Assembly: GCA_011391255.1 (NCBI GenBank)
Contig: JAABQV010000012.1
Location: 19,671-83,670 of the forward strand
Direction: 5' to 3'
Source: Dechloromonas sp.
GTDB lineage: Bacteria > Pseudomonadota > Gammaproteobacteria > Burkholderiales > Rhodocyclaceae
DNA length: 64,000 bases
The notes beneath the pieces are model-generated. The model made no database searches and had not been told where the DNA came from. It saw nothing but the letters and a program-made list of their open reading frames with translations. A program made the position numbers and the translations under genes. Positions 52,408 through 61,556 of this stretch are shown here, piece after piece (within the stretch, counting starts at the first letter, position 1; each line of letters opens with the position of its first letter).

Positions 52408-53505
52408 ATGCAAACAGCTACCATCGCCTTCGATCCGTTTAACAAAATGTCGGACGCGGCCTGTCAGGAAAGAATCCGAATCGCCCGCGCCAAGCTCGGC
52501 AAGAAAGCAGTTATTCTTGGTCACCATTACCAGCGCGCCGACGTTTATCAGCATGCCGATTTGACCGGCGACTCGCTCAAACTCTCTCGTCTGGCTTCGC
52601 AAACTGATGCCGAATATGTGATTTTTTGCGGCGTGCATTTCATGGCTGAAGTCGCTGACATCATGACCGCGCCCAATCAGATTGCCATCCTGCCCGACCT
52701 TGCCGCCGGCTGCTCAATGGCCGACATGGCCAATTTGGCCAAGGTTGAGCGTTGCTGGCGCGAGCTGAACGAGGTGTTGAACGCCGAAGAGGAAGTGACT
52801 CCGGTTACCTACATCAACTCGGCTGCTGATCTCAAAGCCTTCTGCGGCGAGCACGGCGGTATCGTGTGCACTTCGTCGAATGCCGGCACCATCGCCAAAT
52901 GGGCTTTCGAACGACGCCCGAAAGTGCTGTTTTTCCCCGATCAGCACCTCGGTCGGTGGACTGGCCACAAGCTGGGTTTTGCCATGGATGAAATGGTCGT
53001 TTGGGACCCTGACCTCGAACTCGGTGGCCTCACCCCGGCGCAGATCAAACATGCCAAAATTCTGCTCTGGAAAGGCCACTGCTCTGTTCATCAGATGTTC
53101 CAGAAATCCAACATAGAGGCTTTCCGCGCCAAATACCCGGATGGACTGGTTATTTCACACCCTGAATGCAATTTCGAGGTTTGTGCTGCATCCGATTATG
53201 TGGGCTCGACCGAACACATCGTCAAAACCATCAAGGAGGCGCTGGAAGGAACACGCTGGCTGGTCGGCACCGAACTGAATCTGGTCGACCGTTTGGCCAA
53301 GGAAGTCCTGCCGCAAAACAAGATCGTCCAGTTCATGGCAACTACCATCTGCATGTGCTCGACGATGCAACGCATCGACCCGCAACACCTGGCATGGACG
53401 CTCGAAAATCTGGCGGAGGGCAACGTGGTCAATCAGATTCGGGTACCAGAGCACGAAGCCAAACTCGCCAAACTGGCGCTCGACCGTATGCTGGCAATTT
53501 CCTGA
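52408..53505 (+). CDS. nadA: Quinolinate synthase NadA
   Basis: The 365-aa [4Fe-4S] enzyme condenses iminoaspartate with dihydroxyacetone phosphate for NAD synthesis. It has ILGHHYQ, GDSLKLSR, and Cys ligands in FCGEHGGIVCTSSNA, HPECNFEVC and MCSTMQR. The ATG at 52408 removes a short upstream extension that runs into the rhodanese gene. It is independent of the neighbours by function. Confidence 0.95.
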   Translation: MQTATIAFDPFNKMSDAACQERIRIARAKLGKKAVILGHHYQRADVYQHADLTGDSLKLSRLASQTDAEYVIFCGVHFMAEVADIMTAPNQIAILPDLAAGCSMADMANLAKVERCWRELNEVLNAEEEVTPVTYINSAADLKAFCGEHGGIVCTSSNAGTIAKWAFERRPKVLFFPDQHLGRWTGHKLGFAMDEMVVWDPDLELGGLTPAQIKHAKILLWKGHCSVHQMFQKSNIEAFRAKYPDGLVISHPECNFEVCAASDYVGSTEHIVKTIKEALEGTRWLVGTELNLVDRLAKEVLPQNKIVQFMATTICMCSTMQRIDPQHLAWTLENLAEGNVVNQIRVPEHEAKLAKLALDRMLAIS

Positions 53506-53512
53506 TCCCGCC

Positions 53513-54271
53513 ATGAGCCAGCCCTTGTTGCATATAACGACGTATAACATTCACAAGGGCTTTTCGCAGTTCAATCGACAGATGATGGTGCACAAGTTGC
53601 GTGAGCGTTTGCGCCATCTCAATTCTGATATTGTTTTTTTGCAGGAGGTGCAGGGTCTGCACCTCGGCCATGCCGAAAATCACGATAACTGGCCAGGTTC
53701 GCCGCAACACGAGTTTCTCGCTGAAGATGTCTGGCCGGCGTCTGCCTACGGGCGCAACATGATTTATGACCATGGTCATCATGGCAATGCTGTCCTCTCT
53801 CGCTTTCCGATTTTGCATACGCACAATCAGGACGTGACCCACCTGAATTTCGAAAAGCGCGGCATGCTGCATTGCCGGATCGAACTGCCGAAGGGGCCGG
53901 CGGCGCACTGCGTTTGTGTGCACCTCTCGCTTTTTGGCCGTTCGCGGCGTAAGCAGATGGCTTCGCTGGCGAATTATCTCGACAAAATGACCGAGCCTGA
54001 GGCACCGCTGATAATTGCCGGTGATTTTAACGACTGGCGCAATCGCGCTGGCGATCAGCTAGCCGCCAGTCTTGGCTTGCGTGAGGCGTTTTGCAATCAG
54101 GGAGGAACGCCGGCGAGGAGCTTTCCGGCAGCCATGCCGATGTTCCGTCTGGATCGCGTTTATGTGCGCGGCTTCAAGGTCGAGCGTACCGAGGTGCACC
54201 ACGGTGCCGAGTGGGCTGGTATTTCCGATCACGCTGCGCTGTCAGCTTATTTGACGCCCCATGGAGCCTGA
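53513..54271 (+). CDS. Endonuclease/exonuclease/phosphatase-family protein
   Basis: The 252-aa protein has the EEP fold motifs TYNIHKG, FLQEVQG, HGNAVLSRFPI, GDFNDWRN and ISDHAALSAYL. It overlaps the next gene (clsB) by 11 nt; the pair EEP protein plus ClsB is common in proteobacteria and suggests a role in lipid processing, by inference. It has no signal peptide. Confidence 0.9.
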   Translation: MSQPLLHITTYNIHKGFSQFNRQMMVHKLRERLRHLNSDIVFLQEVQGLHLGHAENHDNWPGSPQHEFLAEDVWPASAYGRNMIYDHGHHGNAVLSRFPILHTHNQDVTHLNFEKRGMLHCRIELPKGPAAHCVCVHLSLFGRSRRKQMASLANYLDKMTEPEAPLIIAGDFNDWRNRAGDQLAASLGLREAFCNQGGTPARSFPAAMPMFRLDRVYVRGFKVERTEVHHGAEWAGISDHAALSAYLTPHGA

Positions 54272-55463
54272 GTTTTTATCCGGCAACCGGGTGACTTTGC
54301 TCAACTCGGGGCGCGACTATTTTCCGGTACTGCTCGCCGAAATCGAAACAGCGCAAAGCGAAATTTTTCTCGAGAGCTACATTTTTGCCAATGACCAGAC
54401 CGGTCATGAGATCGCCAATGCGCTGTGTCGAGCGGCGGCGCGGGGCGTTGTGGTGAATGTTACGGTCGACGGCTTTGGCGGGCATAATTTTGCGACTGAT
54501 TTTTTGCCTAGTCTGACTGAGTGGGGCGTGCGCGCCATGCTCTACCGGCCGGAGATTAGTCGTTTTCGCCTGCGCCGGCATCGTTTGCGCCGCCTGCACC
54601 GAAAGCTGGCGGTGATTGATGGCAAAGTTGCCTTCATTGGCGGCATTAATATCATTGATGACCACAATGGCTTGCAGGAGATGTGCCCCCGCTATGACTA
54701 CGCTGTGCGCCTTGAAGGCCCGCTGCTGCGTCAGGTGCACCATGCGGTACGGCGGATGTGGGAAATGGTTTCCTGGGTAAATTTCAAGCGCCGTTTCAGG
54801 CTCAAGCCCGCCAGCGCTCCGTGTTGTGAAGAGGCGGGCACGCAAACGGCAGCCTTTTTGATTCGCGACAACATTCGACATCGCAGCGATATCCTCAACG
54901 CCTACATTGCCGCGATCAACGCTGCGCAGGACGAAATTCTGATCGCCAACGCCTATTTTCTGCCCGGCGTGCGCTTTGGCCGTGCGATCTATGCTGCGGC
55001 CAAGCGAGGGGTGCGAATTACCGTGCTGTTGCAGGGCAAAACCGATCATCCGCTGTTGCAACTGGCGACGCAAACCCTCTACGCGGCAGCGCTGGAAAAT
55101 AATATCCGTGTCTTTGAATACGAAAAAAGCTTCATGCACGCCAAGGTGGCGGTCATTGACGGTGAATGGGCGACGGTTGGCTCATCCAATATCGACCCGT
55201 TTAGTCTCTTGCTGGCCAAAGAGGCCAATCTGTTTGTCCGTGATCGCCAATTTGCGGACGAGCTACGCCAGAGTATCCGCCAGGCTATTGTCGACGGCGG
55301 GCGGGAGATTCTGCTCGAAGAGATGGCTCGCCAGCCTTTCCATACCCGTCTGATACGCTGGCTAAGTTACGGTGCCGTGCGCCTGATGGTCGGCCTGACA
55401 GGGTACGGGCCGAAGCATTGGCAGGATGACACAGAAGTGAACGGGGTCAGGCCAAAGGAATAG
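54261..55463 (+). CDS. clsB: Cardiolipin synthase ClsB-like
   Basis: The 400-aa phospholipase D-superfamily protein has two HKD motifs, HRKLAVIDGKVAFIGG and HAKVAVIDGEWATVGSSNID. It lacks N-terminal membrane helices, as in ClsB. It makes cardiolipin from phosphatidylglycerol or another donor. The stop overlaps the convergent gluQ gene by 17 nt. Confidence 0.92.
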   Translation: MEPEFLSGNRVTLLNSGRDYFPVLLAEIETAQSEIFLESYIFANDQTGHEIANALCRAAARGVVVNVTVDGFGGHNFATDFLPSLTEWGVRAMLYRPEISRFRLRRHRLRRLHRKLAVIDGKVAFIGGINIIDDHNGLQEMCPRYDYAVRLEGPLLRQVHHAVRRMWEMVSWVNFKRRFRLKPASAPCCEEAGTQTAAFLIRDNIRHRSDILNAYIAAINAAQDEILIANAYFLPGVRFGRAIYAAAKRGVRITVLLQGKTDHPLLQLATQTLYAAALENNIRVFEYEKSFMHAKVAVIDGEWATVGSSNIDPFSLLLAKEANLFVRDRQFADELRQSIRQAIVDGGREILLEEMARQPFHTRLIRWLSYGAVRLMVGLTGYGPKHWQDDTEVNGVRPKE

Positions 55464-56367
55464 TCGGGCAGCGTGGAATCGCCAAAAACTGCCAATTTTC
55501 AAAGGCCCAATCCCAGACATCGGCAACTCGTGCCCGGCGCAATTCAAGCGGTGCCGCTTGCCCGAGAAAACGCAGGGCATCGACCAGCGAAGCAGCAGCG
55601 CTGCCGGCCTTGATTGCCGGTGCCAGGGTTTGCTTGGAAAGCTTCTCGCCCACCGCGTTACAAACGACCGGCAGGTGCGCGTAGCTCGGCGTCGGGTAGC
55701 TCAGGCAGTGCTGTAGCCAAATCTGTCGCGGGGTAGAGGCGAGCAGGTCGGCGCCGCGCACGACGTGAGAAATGCCCTGATAAAAGTCGTCGACCGCAAC
55801 AGCGAGTTGGTAGGCAAAAAGACCGTCGGCGCGCAGCAAAACAAAGTCGCCGGAATCTCGTCCAAGTTGCTGGCTGACGTTTCCCTGCAGGCGATCTTCA
55901 AAAACAACGGCTTCGCTTCCGACCCGCAGGCGCCAGGCTCTTGGCGAGCGACTTTGGGGAATGCCGGCGCGGCAAGTGCCGGGATAGACCAGGCCGCCAT
56001 CCAGTGCCGGATCGGCGTTGCTGTCGGCGATTTCCTTGCGCGAACAGGCGCAGCCATAAGCCAGTCCAGCATTTTTGAGTTGATCGAGTTCAGCGCCGTA
56101 AGCCTCGCTGCGCGTGCTTTGCCAGAGCACCTCGCCTGACCATTCAAAACCAAAAGCGTCAAGGGTGGCCAGGATGTGGTCGGCGGCTCCGGCGATATTG
56201 CGGCTGCTATCAACATCTTCCATGCGCACCAGCCAGGTGCCGTTATGGGCGTGGGCATCAAGATAGCTGGCGGTAGCGGCGATTAGCGAGCCAAAGTGCA
56301 GAGGGCCGGTTGGAGAGGGGGCGAAGCGGCCGCGATAAACGCTCGCGGCTTTTGCTTCAGGCGTCAT
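55447..56367 (-). CDS. gluQ: Glutamyl-Q tRNA(Asp) synthetase
   Basis: The 306-aa protein is a catalytic-domain-only glutamyl-tRNA synthetase relative (GluQ-RS) with the HIGH-like segment PTGPLHFGSL, a zinc site in YGCACSRKE...YPGTCR, and the KMSKS-like GEKLSKQ. It transfers glutamate to queuosine of tRNA(Asp). The anticodon-binding domain of GluRS is absent. The ATG at 56367 is preferred to the TTG before it. Confidence 0.93.
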   Translation of the reverse strand: MTPEAKAASVYRGRFAPSPTGPLHFGSLIAATASYLDAHAHNGTWLVRMEDVDSSRNIAGAADHILATLDAFGFEWSGEVLWQSTRSEAYGAELDQLKNAGLAYGCACSRKEIADSNADPALDGGLVYPGTCRAGIPQSRSPRAWRLRVGSEAVVFEDRLQGNVSQQLGRDSGDFVLLRADGLFAYQLAVAVDDFYQGISHVVRGADLLASTPRQIWLQHCLSYPTPSYAHLPVVCNAVGEKLSKQTLAPAIKAGSAAASLVDALRFLGQAAPLELRRARVADVWDWAFENWQFLAIPRCPTIPLA

Positions 56368-56394
56368 CAACCAAGCCCGCCCGATTGTTGCTGC

Positions 56395-56961
56395 TTACTC
56401 TTCGCGTTCGTACACAACGTCGGCGCGGCGATTTTCAGCCCAGGATTCCTCGTTATGACCGGTTAGCTTCGGCTTCGATTCGCCCAGCGATTTCACCAGC
56501 ACCTGTTTCTCGGGTGCCCCGTGGCTGATCATGCTGCCACGAACATTCTCGGCACGTTTCAGGGCGAGTTTGTTGTTGTAGCCGACGCTGCCACGCTCGT
56601 CGGCATTGCCTTCAATGCGGACGCGGGCTTTCGGGTTGTTGGCCAGATAGCGGGCATGAGCTTTCAGCGCCGGATCATAGTCAGCCTTGAGATCAGCGGT
56701 GTTGTAATCGAAGTAGACGCTGCGCTGCGTGCGCAAACCGGCTTCGTCGAGCTTCATTGGTGTTTCGGTGCTGATCCGGTTGGTCGCCATACGGTTGGCG
56801 ACTTGCAGTTCGGGCGGTACCGGCTGGCCAATCAGCCCGGGGTGCACCTTGAGCGCGCCGGACTGGTCGATATTCTTGTTGGCGATGATGTCCTTCCTGG
56901 TGGCGCAAGCGCCGAGCAAGGTAGAGAGTATCAGTGTGGCAATCAGGGTGGCGCGCATCAT
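56395..56961 (-). CDS. OmpA-family outer-membrane lipoprotein
   Basis: The 188-aa protein has a lipobox (LSTLLGAC) and a C-terminal OmpA/Pal domain with FDYNTADLKADYDPALKAHARYL, the peptidoglycan-binding IEGNADERGSVGYN and the NRRADVVY end. It is Pal-like, but the tol genes are absent, so it is not called Pal. It ends just before gluQ on the same strand. Confidence 0.88.
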   Translation of the reverse strand: MMRATLIATLILSTLLGACATRKDIIANKNIDQSGALKVHPGLIGQPVPPELQVANRMATNRISTETPMKLDEAGLRTQRSVYFDYNTADLKADYDPALKAHARYLANNPKARVRIEGNADERGSVGYNNKLALKRAENVRGSMISHGAPEKQVLVKSLGESKPKLTGHNEESWAENRRADVVYEREE

Positions 56962-57107
56962 CGTTTGGGCAGCAGGAATAATGTTACATGATAGCTTTTC
57001 GCCGGCCGGACGAACAGAGCTCTTTTGCCAAAAGCGCCACTGGTGCGCCGCAACAATCTGTTACCAAAGGCTACGAAAGCACGACAGACTTATCGGCGGG
57101 AAAAGCC

Positions 57108-57189
57108 TAAAGTACAAACATGCATTGAACCCCTCCTCTCGAAACCCCTTTCGAGAATTTCAGCCCCGCCGTTTGGCGGGGTTTTTTTT
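57108..57189 (+). ncRNA. Candidate small RNA with anti-Shine-Dalgarno-like motif
   Basis: In the divergent gap before cytochrome c5 there is a -10-like TAAAGT (57108-57113), then CCCCTCCTC (57130-57138), a TCTCGAAA/TTTCGAGA hairpin with CCCC loop (57137-57156), and an intrinsic terminator CCCCGCC/GGCGGGG plus eight T (57164-57189). The terminator has no gene before it on this strand, which points to a short transcript of about 70 nt. CCUCC motifs pair with ribosome-binding sites in known sRNAs. No -35 box is convincing. Confidence 0.55.
57164..57189 (+). terminator. Orphan intrinsic terminator upstream of cytochrome c5
   Basis: Stem CCCCGCC/GGCGGGG with a GTTT loop is followed by eight T. 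No coding gene on this strand ends before it. Confidence 0.92.
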
Positions 57190-57254
57190 GCGCTGATTTT
57201 TGCCTTAAACGATATAATCATCAGATTATTATTTAGCTTATCGAGGGTGTCAGT

Positions 57255-57704
57255 ATGGCCGAGCAAAACTCATCCGGTAAAACCATGTGGCTGGTGATTG
57301 TTGTTGCAATCGTCCTGATTGCAATCATTTATCCGCTGACGGATCGTAAATACAAATCGGCGGCTGATGCTGGCGCTGCCGGTAGTGATTCCGCTGATCT
57401 GCGTATTCAGCCGGTAGCCAAGTTTGAACTGGCCAAGGCAGCCCCGGCAGTTGCAGCCGGGCCGAAAGATGGTGCCACGGTCTACAACAGCGTTTGTGGT
57501 GCTTGCCACAACAGCGGCGTTGCCGGCGCACCGAAACTCGACGACAAGGCAGCCTGGGCGCCGCGTCTGGCGACTGGCAAAGAAGCTCTTTACAAGAGCG
57601 TGATCGGCGGCAAGGGCGCGATGCCGCCCAAGGGTGGTGCGGCTGATTTGTCTGATGCCGAGATCAAGGGCGCAGTCGATTACGTGCTGGGCAAAGCCAA
57701 GTAA
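57255..57704 (+). CDS. Membrane-anchored cytochrome c5-type protein
   Basis: The 149-aa protein has an uncleaved N-terminal helix (TMWLVIVVAIVLIAIIYPL), an Ala-rich linker and a cytochrome domain with C81-G-A-C84-H85 and MPPKGG as the likely sixth ligand region. Cytochrome c5 proteins carry electrons to terminal oxidases or denitrification enzymes. It ends at a terminator. Confidence 0.9.
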   Translation: MAEQNSSGKTMWLVIVVAIVLIAIIYPLTDRKYKSAADAGAAGSDSADLRIQPVAKFELAKAAPAVAAGPKDGATVYNSVCGACHNSGVAGAPKLDDKAAWAPRLATGKEALYKSVIGGKGAMPPKGGAADLSDAEIKGAVDYVLGKAK

Positions 57705-57726
57705 CTGGCGGTTGAAGCAATAACAA

Positions 57727-57750
57727 GGGAGGCTGAGGCCTCCCTTTTTT
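57727..57750 (+). terminator. Intrinsic terminator after cytochrome c5
   Basis: The GGGAGGC/GCCTCCC stem with loop TGAG is followed by six T. Confidence 0.93.
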
Positions 57751-57756
57751 GTGTAC

Positions 57757-57783
57757 AAAAAAAGGGGCGCCTTGTGGGCGCCC
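57757..57783 (-). terminator. Intrinsic terminator of the Ala/Lys-rich protein gene
   Basis: On the minus strand a GGGCGCC/GGCGCCC stem with a five-base loop is followed by seven T. It lies back to back with the cytochrome c5 terminator. Confidence 0.9.
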
Positions 57784-57829
57784 TGGTCAGTTTGGCTTTT
57801 GGAGGGCTGCTGCTGACCGGCTGTTCGTC

Positions 57830-58144
57830 TTATTTCTTGGCTGCTTCAACGGTCTTGGCCGGCTCTACTTTGGCGGCTTCAGGAGCGGCCTTGGTTTCGA
57901 GCTTTTTGGCGTTTTTATCGCCGCTCTTGGTGGCTTCTTTTTTCACTTCCGGTGCGCTGGTCGGCGCAGCTGCTGCTGGCTTGGCTTCTGGTGCCTTCAC
58001 TTCAGCCTTTGGCGCCTCGGTTTTGACAACGGCGGCAGCGGCAGGTGCGGCTGCGGCTTTGCCTTCGGCGGCCGGTTTGACGTCAGCGGCGTGAGCGATA
58101 CCGAAAGAAGCGGCGATAGCGATGGCGATAATTTTCTTGATCAT
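57830..58144 (-). CDS. Exported Ala/Lys/Pro-rich low-complexity protein
   Basis: The 104-aa protein has a signal peptide (MIKKIIAIAIAASFGIAHA) and then only Ala, Lys, Glu, Pro, Val and Thr repeats, so it is likely unstructured in the periplasm. No motif for binding is visible. It has a ribosome site (aaggaga) and its own terminator, which support expression. The composition resembles TolA/histone-like linker proteins, but no family can be named. Confidence 0.72.
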   Translation of the reverse strand: MIKKIIAIAIAASFGIAHAADVKPAAEGKAAAAPAAAAVVKTEAPKAEVKAPEAKPAAAAPTSAPEVKKEATKSGDKNAKKLETKAAPEAAKVEPAKTVEAAKK

Positions 58145-58283
58145 TTTGAATCTCCTTGAGGTTTGTCTTCGGTCGATTTTCCGGCTTTGCGAAATTGCGC
58201 TGCCTTGTGCCGAATAACGCGGGCACTCGTTGCCCGGATGTCATCAAGAAAGTAACCCGTTGTAACGCGCTGTGACCAAGTGG

Positions 58284-60275
58284 TTAGCGCTTGTTTCCGG
58301 AGAGCATCGCCTTCATGGCGTCAAGGCGGGCGCTACCGGTAGCCTTGTCCGGCTCGACGGCAAGTTTGCCGCCGGAGAAGCGAATGTCTTCCTTGCCCAT
58401 TTCGGCGATGAAGCGCGAGGCTTCGGCTGGCACAAACTCTCGTGCCTGCTTGCGCCGCTCGCAATAAGAAAGATGCAGCGAATGCTGGGCGCGGGTGATG
58501 CCGACGTACATCAGCCGGCGCTCTTCCTCGAGTTTGGCCGGATCCAGCGATTCGCGGTGCGGCAGAATTCCTTCCTCAATGCCAACCAGAAACACATGGC
58601 GGTATTCCAGCCCCTTGGCGGCGTGCAGGGTCGACAGCTGAACCGCGTCGTAATCTTCGTCATTCTGCTTGTCGAGCATGTTGATCAGGGCGATGCTCTG
58701 CGTCAGGTCGATCAGTGTCTTGCCCTCGGCTTCGCCCTTGGTGTTAAGCCAGTTGGTGAATTCGCAGACATTGCCCCAACGCGACTGCGCGGTGCGCTCC
58801 TCTTCCTGATCGTACAGGTAGGTTTCGTAGTCGATAGCCTTGAGCAGATCGGGTAGCACCTGTTGCGCCGGTTCGTTGCTGGCGCGCGCCTGAATCCGGT
58901 TGATGAAGTGGCAGAACTCGAGCAGCGGCTCCAGCTGACGAGGCTGGACGCGGTGCGCGAAGCCTTCTTCAAAGGCGGCATGAAACAGCGAGACATGGCG
59001 CTCGCCGGCATAGGTGCCGAGCACCTGCAGGGTCGCCGCGCCGATCCCGCGCTTGGGCGTCGTTGCGGTGCGGATGAAGGCCGGGTCGTCGTCCTCGTTG
59101 GTCAGCAGTCGCAGGTAGGAGGTGATGTCCTTGATTTCCGCCTTGTCGAAGAATGACTGACCGCCGGAGAGCAGGTAGGGAATCTTGTTATTGCGCAACT
59201 GGGTTTCAAGCAGGCGCGCGAGGTGGTTGGAGCGATAGAGAATCGCGTAATCCTTGAACTTGCCGCGGCGCTCAAAGCGATGCGCTTGCAGGCGCATGAT
59301 CACGCTCTCGGCCTCGGCTTCGTTGTCCTTGCAGGCAGTAACCGTGATCGGGTCGCCGTGCCCCAACTCTGACCAGAGCTTTTTCTCGAACAGCTTTTCG
59401 TTGTGGCCGATGACGTTGTTGGCCGCTTTGAGGATTCTTGCGGTCGACCGGTAGTTTTGCTCCAATTTGATTACTTTAAGCGCCGGGAACTCGCTCGGCA
59501 GTTTCTTGAGGTTTTCAATATCGGCGCCACGCCAACCGTAAATCGCCTGATCGTCGTCACCCACCGCCGTAAATTGCGCGCGGACGCCGGTCAGCAATTT
59601 GAGCAGTTGGTACTGGCAGGCGTTGGTGTCCTGGTATTCATCGACCAGCAGGTAGCGCAGGCGGTTCTGCCACTTTTCGGTGATTTCCGGATGCTCGTTG
59701 AATAGCTTTACCGGCAGGCCGATCAGGTCGTCGAAATCCATCGCCTGATAGGCTTTCAACGTCGCCTCGTAAGACAGGTAAGCGTGCGCGGCGAGCACTT
59801 CGTGATCGTTGGCGGCCATTTGGCGGGCGGCTTCCGGGCTGATCAGGCCATTTTTCCAGTTGGAAATGATGGATTGCAAACGGCGTAGCGTGCCTTTGTC
59901 GATAGTCTTGGCGACATCGCCGATGATGCCGGCGCAATCGGCGGAATCGAAAATCGAGAAGCGCGGCTTGTAGCCGAGCGCCCTGGCCTCTTCGCGCAGG
60001 ATGCGGACGCCGAGCGAGTGAAAGGTGGAAATTTGCAGCTGTTCCGCCGTTGACCGTGACAGGAGCTTGCTGATGCGTTCCTGCATCTCCTTCGCCGCCT
60101 TGTTGGTGAAGGTGATCGCCGCGACGTTGCGTGGTTGAAAGCCGCAATCCTGCACCAGATAGGCGATTTTCTGCGTGATTACCCGCGTTTTGCCCGAGCC
60201 GGCACCGGCGAGCACCAGCAAGGGGCCGTCAAGATAATGGATCGCTTCGCGTTGCTGGGGGTTAAGGCCGGACAT
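58284..60275 (-). CDS. rep: ATP-dependent DNA helicase Rep
   Basis: The 663-aa UvrD/Rep-type superfamily 1 helicase has Walker A LAGAGSGKTRVIT, the DEYQDTN motif II, GDDDQAIYGWRGA, and motif VI VGITRAQHSLHLSY. It unwinds DNA 3' to 5' at stalled replication forks. A GC-rich hairpin (60294-60314) separates it from the upstream ClpX-like gene on the same strand. Confidence 0.94.
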   Translation of the reverse strand: MSGLNPQQREAIHYLDGPLLVLAGAGSGKTRVITQKIAYLVQDCGFQPRNVAAITFTNKAAKEMQERISKLLSRSTAEQLQISTFHSLGVRILREEARALGYKPRFSIFDSADCAGIIGDVAKTIDKGTLRRLQSIISNWKNGLISPEAARQMAANDHEVLAAHAYLSYEATLKAYQAMDFDDLIGLPVKLFNEHPEITEKWQNRLRYLLVDEYQDTNACQYQLLKLLTGVRAQFTAVGDDDQAIYGWRGADIENLKKLPSEFPALKVIKLEQNYRSTARILKAANNVIGHNEKLFEKKLWSELGHGDPITVTACKDNEAEAESVIMRLQAHRFERRGKFKDYAILYRSNHLARLLETQLRNNKIPYLLSGGQSFFDKAEIKDITSYLRLLTNEDDDPAFIRTATTPKRGIGAATLQVLGTYAGERHVSLFHAAFEEGFAHRVQPRQLEPLLEFCHFINRIQARASNEPAQQVLPDLLKAIDYETYLYDQEEERTAQSRWGNVCEFTNWLNTKGEAEGKTLIDLTQSIALINMLDKQNDEDYDAVQLSTLHAAKGLEYRHVFLVGIEEGILPHRESLDPAKLEEERRLMYVGITRAQHSLHLSYCERRKQAREFVPAEASRFIAEMGKEDIRFSGGKLAVEPDKATGSARLDAMKAMLSGNKR

Positions 60276-60293
60276 CGGGTTCTGAAAATGAAG

Positions 60294-60314
60294 CGCCCCG
60301 GACGAACCGGGGCG
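60294..60314. other. GC-rich hairpin between the ClpX-like gene and rep
   Basis: Arms CGCCCCGG (60294-60301) and CCGGGGCG (60307-60314) enclose a five-base loop. The tail is GTTTT on plus and CTTCATTTT on minus, so as a terminator it would be weak; it may instead reduce readthrough into rep. Confidence 0.5.
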
Positions 60315-60349
60315 GTTTTGGGAGGACGGATTTTAACGCATCGGCGCTG

Positions 60350-61354
60350 TCAGGCCGGTGGCGCTTTGACCAGTTGCGCTTCTTCAAACAAAGAGGTGAT
60401 CACCACCTCGCTGATGTCGGGTGCATCCGGGATGGTGTACAGCACGCCGGTCATCATTTCTTCAAATATGCCGCGCAGGCTGCGCGCGCCGGCCTTGTAT
60501 TCCATCGCCAGTTCAGCAATCTGCTCGAAAACCGGGCGGGCGATGCTTAGTTTAATGCCATCTTCGCGCAGGATTTCGGCGAACTGCCGGTAAATCGCGC
60601 TGCGCGGCTCGATCATGATGCGGACCAGCATGTCGCGGGTGAGATCCTGCAAACGGGCAACAATCGGCAGGCGGCCGGCAAACTCGGGGATCAGGCCGAA
60701 TTCGCGCAGGTCGGTCGGTTTGACGCGGCTGTTGAGGCGGTCAATGATTTTTTCGTTCTGATCTTCCGAGGTGGTGATAAAGCCGAAGGTATGGGTCTTT
60801 TCGAGAATCTTGTCGAGCCCGACAAAAGCCCCGCCGCAGATGAATAGAACGTGCGTGGTATCAATGTGCAGCCCGCTCTTGAGGCGCACCGGCGCCCCTT
60901 CCATGATTTTGAGCAAGGCATGCTGCACGCTTTCGCCGGAGGCAGCGCGCGCCTGACCGCTGATGCTGCGCAACTTGTCGATCTCATCAATGAAGATAAT
61001 CCCGCGCTGCGCCCGCGACATATCGCCGCTCGCGCGCTCGACCAGGCGCTGCAGCATGGCTTCGATCTCTTCGCTGACATATTCGGTCTGCGCCAGCGAA
61101 GTGGCGTCGGCGGTCACGAAAGGGACATCAAGAATTTTAGCCAGCGTCTCGCAGAGCAGTGTCTTGCCGGTGCCCGTCGGGCCGATCAATAAAATGTTGC
61201 TCTTTGTGATGTCGACCGCACCATTCTCAGCCCAGGCCATCTTGCGGAAGTGCGTATAAATGGCAACGGCCAGTGTGCGTTTGGCATCCTCCTGGCCAAC
61301 CACGTGTTGGTTGAGCTGGCGGACAATTTCGCTGGGTTTGATCGGGGATGTCAT
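60350..61354 (-). CDS. ClpX-like AAA+ ATPase without zinc-binding domain
   Basis: The 334-aa protein aligns with the AAA+ core of ClpX: Walker A GPTGTGKT (58-65), Walker [10 protein letters not shown] (119-127), and sensor/arginine regions ([23 protein letters not shown]). It lacks the N-terminal Cys4 zinc domain. The pore loop GYVG is replaced by EYVS (91-94), the RKH loop is absent, and the ClpP-docking IGF loop region reads [13 protein letters not shown]. It is therefore unlikely to feed ClpP. It stands before rep on the same strand. Confidence 0.85.
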   Translation of the reverse strand: MTSPIKPSEIVRQLNQHVVGQEDAKRTLAVAIYTHFRKMAWAENGAVDITKSNILLIGPTGTGKTLLCETLAKILDVPFVTADATSLAQTEYVSEEIEAMLQRLVERASGDMSRAQRGIIFIDEIDKLRSISGQARAASGESVQHALLKIMEGAPVRLKSGLHIDTTHVLFICGGAFVGLDKILEKTHTFGFITTSEDQNEKIIDRLNSRVKPTDLREFGLIPEFAGRLPIVARLQDLTRDMLVRIMIEPRSAIYRQFAEILREDGIKLSIARPVFEQIAELAMEYKAGARSLRGIFEEMMTGVLYTIPDAPDISEVVITSLFEEAQLVKAPPA

Positions 61355-61468
61355 GCGGGGCTGCCTGCGGGAACAGAATGCCTGATGCTATCGCTCTTCC
61401 AGTTCGCTGCCAAATATCTAGACAGAAATCAATAAAGCACAATGCAAAAAACCCTGCGAGTTCAAGGC

Positions 61469-61491
61469 GGTAAATTCATCAGTGCGCAGGC
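61469..61491 (+). repeat. Direct repeat, left copy
   Basis: GGTAAATTCATCAGTGCG plus CAGGC. The right copy at 61937-61959 differs at one base of 23. The two flank the small HMA-like gene. Confidence 0.75.
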
Positions 61492-61556
61492 GAACCTCCC
61501 GTAGAAATCGTTGCCTGATGGCATCAAAACCCAACAACCTGAGATACGCTTACGCT

